Of a DNA stretch of 64,000 bases, positions 8,433-16,433 are shown piece by piece. Location: the NCBI GenBank assembly GCA_965279095.1, contig CBDIHH010000004.1, positions 248,001 through 312,000 on the forward strand, read 5' to 3'. Positions within the stretch are counted from its first letter, which is position 1; every line of letters begins with the position of its first letter. A model generated the notes under the pieces. That model saw only the letters and a program-made list of their open reading frames with translations. It was not told where the DNA came from and did not search any database. This stretch comes from CBDIHH01 sp965279095 (GTDB lineage Bacteria; Pseudomonadota; Alphaproteobacteria; Caulobacterales; Caulobacteraceae). The position numbers and the translations under genes were made by a program.

Positions 8433-8903
8433 ATGAGCGACCTGAAGACCGAAATCGCCGCCGTCCTCGACGCCCTGTGCGCCTGCTGGAACGCCACCAA
8501 CCTGGGTCCCATCCGCGACCTGTGGGACCCGGACGAGGAAACCCCCTTCGCCCTGCCGCAGGAGATCCTCGAGCCGATGATCGGCTGGGAGCGATATGAG
8601 CGCTACCTGCGCGAGGGCGAGGCGCGGCTGCACGGCTCGTCGATGCGCTGGTGGGACCTGAACGTGAAGCTGCTTGCGCCGGACCTGGCGGTGGCCCTCT
8701 ACCAGATGCACTGGAACGGCCACATCAAGGGCTTCGCCTTCCCCATGGGGGTCGACAGCCGGGTGACGGCGATCTTCCGCCGCAAGAGCGACGGCTGGAA
8801 GATCTGCCACTACGTCGAGGCGATGCCCTCGCCCCTGCTGCACCTGCAGAAGGCCTACGCCGCGGCGGTGGACGAGGGGTTTGAGGTCGGTTCGATCCCA
8901 TAA
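8433..8903 (+). CDS. NTF2-like/SnoaL-fold protein
   Basis: 156 residues with the pattern of a cone-shaped NTF2-like fold. It has an N-terminal helix (IAAVLDALCACWNATNLGPI), DLWDPDEETPFALP, the central beta strands SMRWWDLNVKLLAPDLAVALYQ, then VTAIFRRKSDGWKICHYVEA. Such proteins are isomerases, dehydratases or ligand-binding proteins; no catalytic set can be assigned here. Its last ~30 codons (TACGTCGAGG to the stop) are repeated downstream together with a palindromic element, producing two further complete and one truncated copy of the gene end that are not part of any longer gene. It diverges from the LysR gene. Confidence 0.75.
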   Translation: MSDLKTEIAAVLDALCACWNATNLGPIRDLWDPDEETPFALPQEILEPMIGWERYERYLREGEARLHGSSMRWWDLNVKLLAPDLAVALYQMHWNGHIKGFAFPMGVDSRVTAIFRRKSDGWKICHYVEAMPSPLLHLQKAYAAAVDEGFEVGSIP

Positions 8904-9414
8904 TCCGCATTCCCCGCGGAAGCGGGGATCCAGGCTTGGCCTTCAAGCGGGGCTCCAGCGGAAAGTCTGGGTCCCCGCTTCCGCGGGGAATACGGGGGCA
9001 TGTCGAGGCGATGCCCTCGCCCCTGCTGCACCTGCAGAAGGCCTATGCGGCGGCGGTGGACGAGGGGTTTGAGGTCGGTTCGATCCCATAATCCGCACTC
9101 CCCGCGGAAGCGGGGATCCAGGCTTTGCCTTCAAGCGCGGCTCCAGCGGAAAGTCTGGGTCCCCGCTTCCGCGGGGAATACGGGGGCTATGTCGAGGCCA
9201 TGCCCTCGCCCTTGATGCACCTGCAGAAGGCCCATGCCGCGGCGGTGGATGAGGGGTTTAAGGTCGGTTCGATCCCATAAATCGCACTCCCCGCGGAAGC
9301 GGGGATCCAGGCTTTGCCTTCAAGCGCGGCTCCAGCGGAAAGTCTGGGTCCCCGCTTCCGCGGGGAATACGGGGGCATGTCGAGGCGATGCCCTAGCCCT
9401 TGCTGCACCTGCAG
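8811..9414 (+). repeat. Tandem ~188-base repeat of gene 3' end plus palindromic element
   Basis: The repeated unit is the last ~93 bases of the NTF2-like gene plus a ~95-base segment with a type A palindromic repeat. Unit starts are at 8811, 8999, 9188 and 9376, giving periods of 188, 189 and 188. The fourth unit breaks off at about 9414 inside the CTGCAG of the gene-end copy, where a type B element begins. Copies two to four differ by a few substitutions, for example CTCGCC becoming CTAGCC in the last copy. The type A palindromes are at 8909-8991, 9097-9179 and 9286-9368. No protein is expected from the copies. Confidence 0.9.
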
Positions 9415-9417
9415 ATG

Positions 9418-9545
9418 CTCCCCTGCGAAGCGGGGGAGCTGTCCCGGAGGGACTGAGGGGGCGAACCGTCGCGCGGCCGCTTGCCCCTCCGACCCCCCGC
9501 TCTGCGGCGGGGGCCCACCTCCCCCGCGAAGAGGCGGGGGAGGAT
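9418..9545. repeat. Type B GC-rich palindromic repeat
   Basis: The element begins CTCCCCTGCGAAGCGGGGGA, runs through GAGCTGTCCCGGAGGGACTG and GGGGGCGAACCG, and ends with a mirrored CCCCCGCGAAGAGGCGGGGG. It is the first of seven type B copies or fragments in the window (also at 19,187-19,580 and 33,049-33,240, with a divergent relative at 58,959-59,089). It sits between the tandem gene-end repeat and the stop of the MFS gene. Confidence 0.85.
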
Positions 9546-9553
9546 TGGTTCGC

Positions 9554-10954
9554 TCAGCCCTTTTCCGGCAGGATCTGCGCGCCGGCGGCCTGTTCGGCGG
9601 TGAGGAGCATCTCCTCGGTGAGGTGGTAGCGCATCATCAGCAGGCAGCTGGCGACCATGCAGAAGGCCGGCATCGAGGCGACCAGGTAGATGGCGCGGAT
9701 GGCGCTCTGCGGCTGAACCACGTCGCCGCCGGAGGAGGCGATATAGCCAAAGGCCCCCAGGATGATGCCGGTGACTCCCGAGGCGAGGGCGCCGGCCAGC
9801 TTCTCGATGGTGGTGTAGACCCCCGCGAACACGCCCTCGCGGTTCATGCCGGTGCGCAGGAAGTCGTAGTGGATGGTGTCGGGCAGCATCCCCTGGATGA
9901 TCAGCAGGGTGGAGCCGCCGATGAAGCCGAGGGCGGCGCCGCGGCCCAGGGTGAAGACCAGGGGATCGCCCGGCCCGGCCAGCAGCCACGACAGGGTCAC
10001 GGCGATCATGAACGGGGCGACCCCGAAATAGACCGGCTTCTTGCCATAGCGGCGGCACAGCCAGACGAAGAAGGGCTGACCGACGATCATGGCGACGAAA
10101 TAGGTGAGGAAGTAATAGCCCATGGTCGGGTAGTCCGACTTCAGGATCTGGATGAACAGGAACGGGGTGATGGCGAAGGTCACCCCGGCGCCGAGCAGCT
10201 GGGCCAGCTTGACCAGCACCAGGTTGACGAAGGGCTTGTTCTGGATCGCCAGGCGGAACTGCTGGCCCAGGGAGTGCTCCGTCTTCTTGGACTCGGCGGT
10301 GTAGCGCGCCTTGGCGGTGAGCAGGAAGCAGCCGAGGCTGGCGCCCGCCACCAGGGCTGAGACGCAGGCCGCCATGACCTTGTGCCCCTCGATGCCGCCG
10401 CCGGCGGCGGTGATGATCAGCGGCCCGACATAGGAGGCGAACACCGAGCCGATGGCGATGGCCCCCACCCGGAAGGAGATCAGATAGGTGCGCTCGTGCG
10501 GCGAGGTCGACATCTCCGGCGGCATGGCCAGGTAGGGGATGTTGAAGACGGCGTAGCCGGCGGCGAACAGCAGCAGCACCAGCTCCACCAGGATGGTGCG
10601 GTGGGTGATGCTGGGCAGCAGCGGCACGTTGAACATCAACAGGAAGGAGATGGCGCACAGGGCGCCGCCGAGCAGCAGATAGGGCCGGCGCCGGCCCCAG
10701 CGGCTGCGGGTGCGGTCGCTCAGCGCCCCCACCAGGGGATCGATGATGGCGTCGAAGATCTTCGACACGCTGATCAGCAGCCCGGCCACCACCGCCGCGA
10801 TGCCGATGTAGTCGGTCAGGTAGCGCAGCAGGAGCACGCTGACCGCCTGGAACAGCGCCGACATGCCCAGGCTGCCCATGCCCCAGCCGAGGGCGACGCC
10901 CAGGGTGATGGTCTGGGCGTGAACCACGCGTTTGGCGGGTTTGGTAGCGGGCAT
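9554..10954 (-). CDS. MFS transporter, GPH (glycoside-pentoside-hexuronide) symporter type
   Basis: 466 residues with 12 predicted membrane segments. The loop after TM2-3 has the GPH signature KIFDAIIDPLVGALSDRT followed by SRWGRRRPYLLLG, and there is a matching DTIHYDFLRTGMNREG in the second half. These proteins move sugars or sugar-like and other organic solutes with cations across the inner membrane. There is no sugar enzyme next to it, so I would not assume a sugar substrate; three relatives elsewhere in the window (28,131, 53,508, 61,627) also sit with catabolic genes. Monocistronic, between a repeat block and the SigF cluster. Confidence 0.88.
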   Translation of the reverse strand: MPATKPAKRVVHAQTITLGVALGWGMGSLGMSALFQAVSVLLLRYLTDYIGIAAVVAGLLISVSKIFDAIIDPLVGALSDRTRSRWGRRRPYLLLGGALCAISFLLMFNVPLLPSITHRTILVELVLLLFAAGYAVFNIPYLAMPPEMSTSPHERTYLISFRVGAIAIGSVFASYVGPLIITAAGGGIEGHKVMAACVSALVAGASLGCFLLTAKARYTAESKKTEHSLGQQFRLAIQNKPFVNLVLVKLAQLLGAGVTFAITPFLFIQILKSDYPTMGYYFLTYFVAMIVGQPFFVWLCRRYGKKPVYFGVAPFMIAVTLSWLLAGPGDPLVFTLGRGAALGFIGGSTLLIIQGMLPDTIHYDFLRTGMNREGVFAGVYTTIEKLAGALASGVTGIILGAFGYIASSGGDVVQPQSAIRAIYLVASMPAFCMVASCLLMMRYHLTEEMLLTAEQAAGAQILPEKG

Positions 10955-11047
10955 GGGCGGGCCTTCTGCGTCAGGGGCGCGACGATAGCCTGCGAAGGCC
11001 GGCGCGCCGCACTGAGTGGTGTTTAGCCGAGGAGCGGTCAGGCGCCA

Positions 11048-11686
11048 TCACCATCGCAGCAGCCAACGGCCGAGGACGGCGCCGACGGCGGTGCTGAGAC
11101 CGATCCCCAGGGTGTAGAAGGTGACCACGAAGGGGGCGGCGGTCTCCTGGCAGTGGAGGCCGTAGGCGGTGGCCGCGATGGCGCCGGCCAGCAGACCCGC
11201 CGCCGCCCCCGCCGCCGCCAGCCGGGTGGGCGCGAGGCTCCGCAGGGCCAAGGCCACGGCGGCGTAGACGGGCGCGGCCAGAACCAGGATGCGCCAGGGG
11301 CAGACCTGGCCGCTGGAGCCCAGCCACAGGGCCATGCGCTGCCCCGGCGCCGCCCCCAGGAGTTGGGCCGCCGCCACCGCCGCCAGGGCTGCGACCGCCG
11401 TCGCCGCGAGCCAGGGCGCGGCCCCCGCCCGGCGCCCTGGCTGCGACAGGCGCGCCGTCAGCAGCAGCCCCGCCGCCGACAGGGCCACGGTGTAGGCGGC
11501 CTTCATCCAGAACGAGCCTGCGGCGACCGCCAGGTCCAGGGGGCGCAGGCCCAGCCAGAGGATCACCGCGACCAGGGCCGCCCCGCCCCCGGCCAGACCG
11601 GCCAGGACCAGCCGGCGACGGGCGGCGCCCGGTCGCACCGGCGCGGCGCCGGCCGCGAGGATGTTGACGAGATCAGCGGTCTTCAC
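11048..11686 (-). CDS. nrsF: NrsF anti-sigma factor (DUF1109)
   Basis: A 212-residue six-segment membrane protein of the DUF1109/NrsF family, the negative regulator of SigF-type ECF sigma factors known from Caulobacter. The short cytosolic N terminus (MKTADLVNILAAGAAPVRP) precedes six hydrophobic segments. Two cysteines stand out, one in GQVCPWRI (~129) and one in GLHCQET (~179). Equivalent cysteines in Caulobacter NrsF are reported to matter for response to chromate and cadmium. It overlaps the sigF stop by 14 bases, the classical sigma/anti-sigma arrangement. Very likely it holds SigF at the membrane until heavy-metal or oxidative stress. Confidence 0.9.
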   Translation of the reverse strand: MKTADLVNILAAGAAPVRPGAARRRLVLAGLAGGGAALVAVILWLGLRPLDLAVAAGSFWMKAAYTVALSAAGLLLTARLSQPGRRAGAAPWLAATAVAALAAVAAAQLLGAAPGQRMALWLGSSGQVCPWRILVLAAPVYAAVALALRSLAPTRLAAAGAAAGLLAGAIAATAYGLHCQETAAPFVVTFYTLGIGLSTAVGAVLGRWLLRW

Positions 11687-12215
11687 GGGCCACCCTCCCC
11701 ATCAGGGACTTCAGGGCGCGGTGCACGCTGACCTTGACCGCCGTGGCGGTCATGGCGTGGCGCGCCCCCGCCTCCTCCATCGACAGGCCCGACAGCTTGA
11801 CGTCCTCCACCAGCCGGCGCTGGCGTTCCGGCAGATGCGCCAGCAGGGTGTCGATATCGCGGCGCACGGCGCCTTCCTCGGGATTGTCCAAGGCCAGCAG
11901 TTCGCCGGCGTCCTCCAGGGGGACGTCGCGGCGCCGGCCGGTGCGGCGGAAGTGGTCGAGCAGCTTGTAGCGCGCCAGGGCATAGACCCAGGGCGTCAGC
12001 GGCAGGGCGCGGTCGTAGGTCTCGCGTTTGACGTGAAGGGCCAGCAGGGTCTCCTGAACCAGATCCTCCAGATGAGGCGAGCCGGCGTCCAGCCGCCGGC
12101 GGAAATAGCCGCGCAGATAGCCCGTGAGCGCCGCCAGCAACTGGCCATAGGCCGCGCCGTCGCCATCCAGTCCCCGCACCATGAGGGCTTTCAGCCGAGG
12201 TTCGATATCGGTCAC
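11673..12215 (-). CDS. sigF: ECF RNA polymerase sigma factor, SigF type
   Basis: 180 residues. Region 2 is seen in EDLVQETLLALHVKRETYD and TPWVYALARYKLLDHFRR; region 4 in LPERQRRLVEDVKLSGLSM and TATAVKVSVHRALKSLMG. The start is GTG at 12,215; an ATG five bases upstream is out of frame and stops at once. The pairing with a DUF1109 protein and the upstream genes for a cytochrome b561 and a molybdopterin oxidoreductase match the SigF regulon of Caulobacter. Two promoters resembling its known target, GTAACC/GCAACC with CGAA/CGAT, are visible upstream in this cluster, so the locus is probably autoregulated by readthrough. Confidence 0.9.
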   Translation of the reverse strand: MTDIEPRLKALMVRGLDGDGAAYGQLLAALTGYLRGYFRRRLDAGSPHLEDLVQETLLALHVKRETYDRALPLTPWVYALARYKLLDHFRRTGRRRDVPLEDAGELLALDNPEEGAVRRDIDTLLAHLPERQRRLVEDVKLSGLSMEEAGARHAMTATAVKVSVHRALKSLMGRVAREDR

Positions 12216-12316
12216 GCCATGCGCTCTGGAGGTCCCCCGCCCTCAGGCAGGGTGGCACGGCCGGCGGTGGCGATCACCAAAAAACGCCGGCCCCGCCCCC
12301 GACGCTGAAGGGCCGA

Positions 12317-13096
12317 TCAGATTCCCGCGTACCACTCATAGCCGCGGTCTTCCCAGAAGCCGCCCTTGCCGCGGCCGAACCGTTTGAGGCTGTCGGTCAG
12401 CTCGATGCGCATCACGTATTTGGCCTGCTTGTAGCCGAGTTGCCGCTCGACCCGCAGGCGCAGGGGCGCGCCGTGGGGGACGCTCAGGGGGGCGCCGTTC
12501 ATGGAATGGGCGAGGATGGTCTGGGGGTGGAAGGCGTCGAACAGGTCGATGCTTTCGTAATAGCGGCCGGTCCCGTCGAGGCTGTTCTCCAGGTCGTCGG
12601 CGCAATGGAACACGGCGTAGCGCGCGGTCGGCGCCACCCCGGCGGCCTTGAGCAGGACGCCGAGCTGGGGGCCGGTCCACTGGCCGATGGCGCTCCAGCC
12701 CTCGACGCAGTCGTGGCGGGTGATCTGGGTCCGCGCCGGCAGGGCCCGCAGCTGGGCCAGGGTCAGGCGCAGCGGCCGGGCGACCAGGCCGTCGACCGCC
12801 AGCCGCCAGTTGGCGAACCCCTCGGCCAGGGCCCCGCGATAGGCGGCGTCGCCCGGCATGGTGCTGCCGTTGGCCTTGAACACCGGCGACAGGTCGCGGA
12901 CCGTGAACTCCCGCGCCAGGGGCTGGCCGCTGAGCAGGACGCGCTGGGCGCTGAAGCTCAGCCCCTCGGCCGAGCCGGTGAAGGTCTGGAACGACGGCGC
13001 CTGGGACAGCCGGTCGCAGCCGGCCAGCAGCAGGCCGCCCAGGCTAGCCGACCCCGCGGCGAGCAGGCGGCGGCGGGAAAAATCAGGACTTTGCAT
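12317..13096 (-). CDS. Molybdopterin-dependent oxidoreductase, MsrP/sulfite-oxidase-like
   Basis: 259 residues, periplasmic. The N terminus has a Tat motif (SRRRLLAAGS) followed by a lipobox-like LLAGC, so it may be exported folded and lipid-anchored. The Mo-cofactor domain shows the Cys ligand in RHDCVEGWSAIGQWTG and the LPHG-like SVPHGAPLRLRVERQLGYKQ. It ends in FWEDRGYEWYAG, a tail typical of YedY/MsrP proteins. It probably reduces or oxidises an S- or N-oxide substrate such as methionine sulfoxide. Its start overlaps the cytochrome b561 stop by 14 bases, so the two form an electron-transfer pair within the SigF operon. Confidence 0.88.
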   Translation of the reverse strand: MQSPDFSRRRLLAAGSASLGGLLLAGCDRLSQAPSFQTFTGSAEGLSFSAQRVLLSGQPLAREFTVRDLSPVFKANGSTMPGDAAYRGALAEGFANWRLAVDGLVARPLRLTLAQLRALPARTQITRHDCVEGWSAIGQWTGPQLGVLLKAAGVAPTARYAVFHCADDLENSLDGTGRYYESIDLFDAFHPQTILAHSMNGAPLSVPHGAPLRLRVERQLGYKQAKYVMRIELTDSLKRFGRGKGGFWEDRGYEWYAGI

Positions 13097-13949
13097 CGGT
13101 CGCCTCCGGCTTGACGTCGTACCAGCCCGTGATCATCGAGCGGATCTCGTTCCACACCCCCGCCAGGACCACCTCGACCACGTGGATGACGAGGAACAGG
13201 ACGAGCAGGTTGGCGCAGATGAAATGCAGGGTGCGCGCCGACTGCCGCCCGCCGAACAGGTCGAGCAGGACGGGGAGGGCCGCGTTGACCCCGGGCGACA
13301 TGGTCAGGCCCGTGAGCACCATCAGCGGCAGCAGCGCGAAGATCACCGACAGATAGGCGAACTTCTGCAGGGTGTTGTAGCGCTTGGCCGCCTCGCCCGT
13401 GGGATGCTTCAGCTTCACGTGGTCGACGATGTCCCGCCAGATGGTGCGCGGCTGGATGTCGTCGCGGGTCAGGGCGAGATCCTTGCGGACATGGCCGCTG
13501 AAGAAGGCGAAGGTCAGGTAGAGGGCGCCGTTGATCACGAACAGCCAGGCGGCGAAGAAGTGCCAGCGCCGGCCGGTGGCCAGGTCCTGATAGCTGGGCA
13601 GGGTCAGCCAGGCGGGAAAGCCGCGGGGACCCATCTGGCCCGCAGTGCGTGACGCGCCCAGGACGCCGGTGGTGGTGAGCGTCACGGGGCCGATCCGGGT
13701 GACGCCCTTGAGGGCCCCGTTCTCGCCCCTGACGGCGACCATCTCGACGAAGGGCTGGTCGGCGTCGGCGCCGAACTGCCCCCAGTAGAGCCGCGGGTGG
13801 GCGTTGAAGATCTGCAGGCCGCTCATCAGCAACAGGCTGAAGGCGACGACATTGATCCAGTGGGTCACCCGGGTGACCAGCCGGTGGCGATAGATGCGCT
13901 CGGTGGCGTGGCGCCCGCCGGCGACGGCGACCTCTGCGTGTGCGGTCAT
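13083..13949 (-). CDS. Cytochrome b561 domain protein, electron partner of the Mo enzyme
   Basis: 288 residues with four core membrane helices and conserved histidines for two b-type hemes: VTHWINVVAFSLLLMSG, WHFFAAWLFVINGALYL, TLQKFAYLSVIFALLPLMVL and TLHFICANLLVLFLVIHVVE. A periplasmic loop of about 100 residues separates helices 1 and 2 (EMVAVRGENGALKG region). It likely passes electrons between the quinone pool and the periplasmic Mo enzyme encoded immediately downstream with overlap. It replaces the MsrQ-type partner of the standard MsrPQ system. It starts 46 bases after the DUF1223 gene with no separate SigF-type promoter visible. Confidence 0.88.
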   Translation of the reverse strand: MTAHAEVAVAGGRHATERIYRHRLVTRVTHWINVVAFSLLLMSGLQIFNAHPRLYWGQFGADADQPFVEMVAVRGENGALKGVTRIGPVTLTTTGVLGASRTAGQMGPRGFPAWLTLPSYQDLATGRRWHFFAAWLFVINGALYLTFAFFSGHVRKDLALTRDDIQPRTIWRDIVDHVKLKHPTGEAAKRYNTLQKFAYLSVIFALLPLMVLTGLTMSPGVNAALPVLLDLFGGRQSARTLHFICANLLVLFLVIHVVEVVLAGVWNEIRSMITGWYDVKPEATDAKS

Positions 13950-13995
13950 CTGAATTCCCCCATCCGGACCCTACCGTATCGTCCCGGCGCCGGTC

Positions 13996-14709
13996 CTACA
14001 ATTTGGCGGCGGCCAGGATCGGCCCCCCGTTGGGCGCCTGCACCAGGACCGCGGTGCGCAGCCCGGCCTCGCCTGGCGAGACCCGCCAGGTTCGTGACGG
14101 GCCGGACCAGCGACCAAGGTTCGTCAGCTCACGGACTATATTCCTGTGCGGCAGGGTCCGGCCGCCGTTCTCGCCACGGCGGATGGCCACCTCACGGACC
14201 TGGGGATCGTAGCGAACCAGCCAGACGTCGGCCTCGCCGTTCGGTGCGGCGACCGGGGCCACCGTCACCGAGGTCGCCGAGAGGGCGATGGCCGCGGCGG
14301 CCGGCGGGGCGGTGCGAACGGCCGCGGCGAGGGCGCGGGGATCGGCGCCCACCAGGTCCCGGCGGCCGTTGACCACCACCTGCGGGGTGGCGACGCCGCC
14401 CTTGTGCAGGCCCTTCGCATAGGCCCGCTGTCGGGCGGTGAATTCCGGGCGGGCGAAGGTGTCTCGCCAGCCGAGATCATCCCAGTAGGTGACGCCGAAA
14501 CTCAGCACCAGCAGGTCGGGCCGCTGGGCGATGGCGTTGATATTAGCGTTGGCCGGCGGGCAGGACGAACAGCCCTGGCTTTGGAAAAGCTCGACCACCA
14601 CCGGCGCGGCGGGGGCGGCAGCGGCGCCGTCGGCGATCGTTGTCGCGGCCAGCATGGCCGCCGCGCCTTGGACGATCCGGCGCCGGGAGGGAAGGGTGGG
14701 CAGGCGCAT
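13996..14709 (-). CDS. DUF1223 thioredoxin-like exported protein
   Basis: 237 residues. The N terminus SRRRIVQGAAAMLAATTIAD has a twin arginine and an alanine-rich hydrophobic stretch, so it is probably exported. The start of the mature part reads VVVELFQSQGCSSCPPANAN, with the CxxC-like CSSC of DUF1223 proteins, which resemble thioredoxin folds. VATPQVVVNGRRDLVG is also typical. A periplasmic redox or metal-handling role is likely but unproven. A SigF-type promoter (14,743-14,767) lies about 35 bases upstream of its start, directly tying it to the sigma factor encoded downstream. Confidence 0.88.
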   Translation of the reverse strand: MRLPTLPSRRRIVQGAAAMLAATTIADGAAAAPAAPVVVELFQSQGCSSCPPANANINAIAQRPDLLVLSFGVTYWDDLGWRDTFARPEFTARQRAYAKGLHKGGVATPQVVVNGRRDLVGADPRALAAAVRTAPPAAAAIALSATSVTVAPVAAPNGEADVWLVRYDPQVREVAIRRGENGGRTLPHRNIVRELTNLGRWSGPSRTWRVSPGEAGLRTAVLVQAPNGGPILAAAKL

Positions 14710-14742
14710 CAGGCCACTCCGGAAGGGACTTGCCGAAGCCAG

Positions 14743-14767
14743 TTCGGCGCAGAGCCCGTTTGGTTAC
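14743..14767 (-). promoter_or_regulatory. Candidate SigF promoter for DUF1223 operon
   Basis: On the minus strand GTAACC (14,767-14,762) is followed after 15 bases by CGAA (14,746-14,743). This agrees with the GTAACC...CGAA promoter known for Caulobacter SigF. The expected transcription start lies a short distance before the ATG at 14,709. Confidence 0.65.
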
Positions 14768-14829
14768 ATCGGATCGTCGCGCCTGCGCGGGGCGCCCCCA
14801 ACGGGGACACCCCGGAGGCGATCGGTTCG

Positions 14830-15117
14830 CTATTTGCCCATGGCCCCGTCGGTCTTCATCATGCTGTCGTGCTTCATCATGCTGTCGTTTTTCATCATGC
14901 TGTCGTGCTTCATCATGTCGGGATGCGCCTTCATCATCTTCACGCAGCCGGCGTTCTTCATCATCTTGGCCTCGGTCATGGCCATGCACGACTTCATCAT
15001 TTTGGAGTCGGCCGCCGACATCTTCATGCCGCCGCTGGACATGGAGTCAGCGGCGAAGGCGGTTCCGGCGGTCAGAGCCATGGCGATGGCCAGGGCGGTC
15101 GTCTTGATCGAAGTCAT
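14830..15117 (-). CDS. Exported Met/His-rich MXKDX pentapeptide-repeat protein
   Basis: 95 residues. A signal peptide (MTSIKTTALAIAMALTAGTA, cleaved near AFA-AD) precedes a mature protein of Met, Lys, His, Asp and Ser. The C-terminal half repeats MMKHDS/MMKNDS four times, which matches the MXKDX pentapeptide-repeat family. Met/His/Asp repeats suggest binding of soft metal ions in the periplasm, for example Cu(I) or Cd(II); this is inference. AGGAAG precedes the ATG at 15,117. A SigF-type promoter lies upstream (15,191-15,216), so it looks like a stress-induced metal buffer of the same regulon as the downstream genes. Confidence 0.85.
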   Translation of the reverse strand: MTSIKTTALAIAMALTAGTAFAADSMSSGGMKMSAADSKMMKSCMAMTEAKMMKNAGCVKMMKAHPDMMKHDSMMKNDSMMKHDSMMKTDGAMGK

Positions 15118-15190
15118 GGTTTTGCTTCCTGAGAGGCGGCGCGCCGCACTATGGTGGTCGTGCGACGGCCGTGGGCCCGCACCCAGGGGT

Positions 15191-15216
15191 ATCGTCCCGA
15201 TTTCGCATAAGGTTGC
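15191..15216 (-). promoter_or_regulatory. Candidate SigF promoter for MXKDX gene
   Basis: On the minus strand GCAACC (15,216-15,211) is followed after 16 bases by CGATAC. This is one substitution from the GTAACC...CGAA pattern at 14,743-14,767 and lies 74 bases upstream of the ATG. It is the most upstream element of the cluster and faces away from the FMN oxidase gene. Confidence 0.55.
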
Positions 15217-15273
15217 AGACATCCGCCGGTCCCTTGGCCACTTATCGATGACAGCCCTGGCGCGGCGCGCGCC

Positions 15274-16431
15274 ATGAAGGCGGTGAGCGTCGAGGACTTC
15301 CGCCGGCAGGCCCGGCGGCGGCTGCCGCCGCTGCTGTTCGAATACATCGACGGCGGCGCAGACGCGGAGCGGACCCTGGCGCGCAACGTGGCCGACTTCG
15401 AAGCCCTGTCCCTGAACCAGCGCGTCTTGCGCGACGTCTCCGCCCCGGTCACCGCCATCGACCTGTTCGGCCAGCGCCTGTCGATGCCGGTGATCCTGGG
15501 TCCCGTGGGCCTGTCCGGCATGTTCGCCCGGCGCGGCGAGGTGCAGGCCGCCCGGGCGGCCGAGGCGGCGGGGACGCCCTTCTGCCTGTCGACGGTGTCG
15601 ATCTGCGACCTGCGGGAGGTGGCCGGGGCGGTCGCCGCGCCGCTCTGGTTCCAGCTCTACATGATCAAGGACCGCGGCCACATGAAGGTGCTGCTGGAGC
15701 GGGCCGGGGCCGTGGGCGCGGCGGTGCTGGTGTTCACCGTGGACGTGCCGGTCCCCGGCCTGCGGCGGCGGGACTTCCGCACCGGCATGGCCGGCGCGCC
15801 GACCCTGGGCTCGCGCCTGGGCCGCGTCTGGCAGGGGGTGTCGCATCCGGCCTGGCTGGCGGACGTCTATCTGCAGGGGCGCCCCCACGACTTCGGCAAT
15901 CTCATCGACGCGGTGGTGGCCGAGGATGGCCGGGCCGTCGCCGACATCCAGGCGTGGATCGCCAACAATTTCGACCCCACCGTCACCTGGGACGACCTGG
16001 CCTGGCTGCGACAGCACTGGACAGGGCCGATCGTGCTGAAGGGGGTCCTAGATCCGCGCGACGCGCGCGAGGCGGTGGCGGCCGGCGCCGACGGCCTGAT
16101 CGTGTCCAACCACGGCGGGCGGCAGCTGGACGGGGTGCTGTCGGGCATCGCCGCCCTGCCGGCCATCGTCGAGGCCGCCGGCGAGCGGATGCCGGTGCTG
16201 ATGGACGGGGGCGTGCGGTCGGGCGCCGATGTGCTCAAGGCCCTGGCCCTGGGGGCGCGGGCCTGCCTGCTCGGCCGCGCCTGGGCCTGGGCCCTGGGCG
16301 CCGACGGAGGCCGGGGGGTGGCGGCCATGCTGGCGATCCTGCGCCGGGAACTGACCACCGCCATGCAGCTGTCGGGCTGCACGGACGTGCGGGACGCCAC
16401 GCCGGACCTGCTGGTCCGCGGCCCGGGCTGA
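15274..16431 (+). CDS. FMN-dependent alpha-hydroxy-acid oxidase/dehydrogenase (LldD-like)
   Basis: A 385-residue TIM-barrel flavoprotein. Family features: FEYIDGGADAERTLARN near the N terminus, PVILGPVGLSGMF for FMN binding, LWFQLYMIKDRGHMKVLLER and VLVFTVDVPVPGLRRRDFR. The active-site His/Arg is in IVSNHGGRQLDGV, and LMDGGVRSGADVLKALALGA binds the FMN phosphate. It oxidises a 2-hydroxy acid such as lactate or mandelate to the 2-oxo acid. Whether electrons go to quinone or oxygen cannot be read from sequence. It is divergent from the SigF cluster and convergent with the two-domain hydrolase, with only 2 bases between their stops. Confidence 0.92.
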   Translation: MKAVSVEDFRRQARRRLPPLLFEYIDGGADAERTLARNVADFEALSLNQRVLRDVSAPVTAIDLFGQRLSMPVILGPVGLSGMFARRGEVQAARAAEAAGTPFCLSTVSICDLREVAGAVAAPLWFQLYMIKDRGHMKVLLERAGAVGAAVLVFTVDVPVPGLRRRDFRTGMAGAPTLGSRLGRVWQGVSHPAWLADVYLQGRPHDFGNLIDAVVAEDGRAVADIQAWIANNFDPTVTWDDLAWLRQHWTGPIVLKGVLDPRDAREAVAAGADGLIVSNHGGRQLDGVLSGIAALPAIVEAAGERMPVLMDGGVRSGADVLKALALGARACLLGRAWAWALGADGGRGVAAMLAILRRELTTAMQLSGCTDVRDATPDLLVRGPG

Positions 16432-16433
16432 CC

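Noticed and set aside
8811..9414. Regular repeats resembling a CRISPR array
   Set aside because: Units are ~188 bases with nearly identical content throughout, no unique spacers, and they contain the end of the neighbouring gene; no cas genes are present.
12218..12220. ATG as sigF start
   Set aside because: It is out of frame with the sigma factor and stops after two codons; GTG 12,215 gives the expected N terminus.
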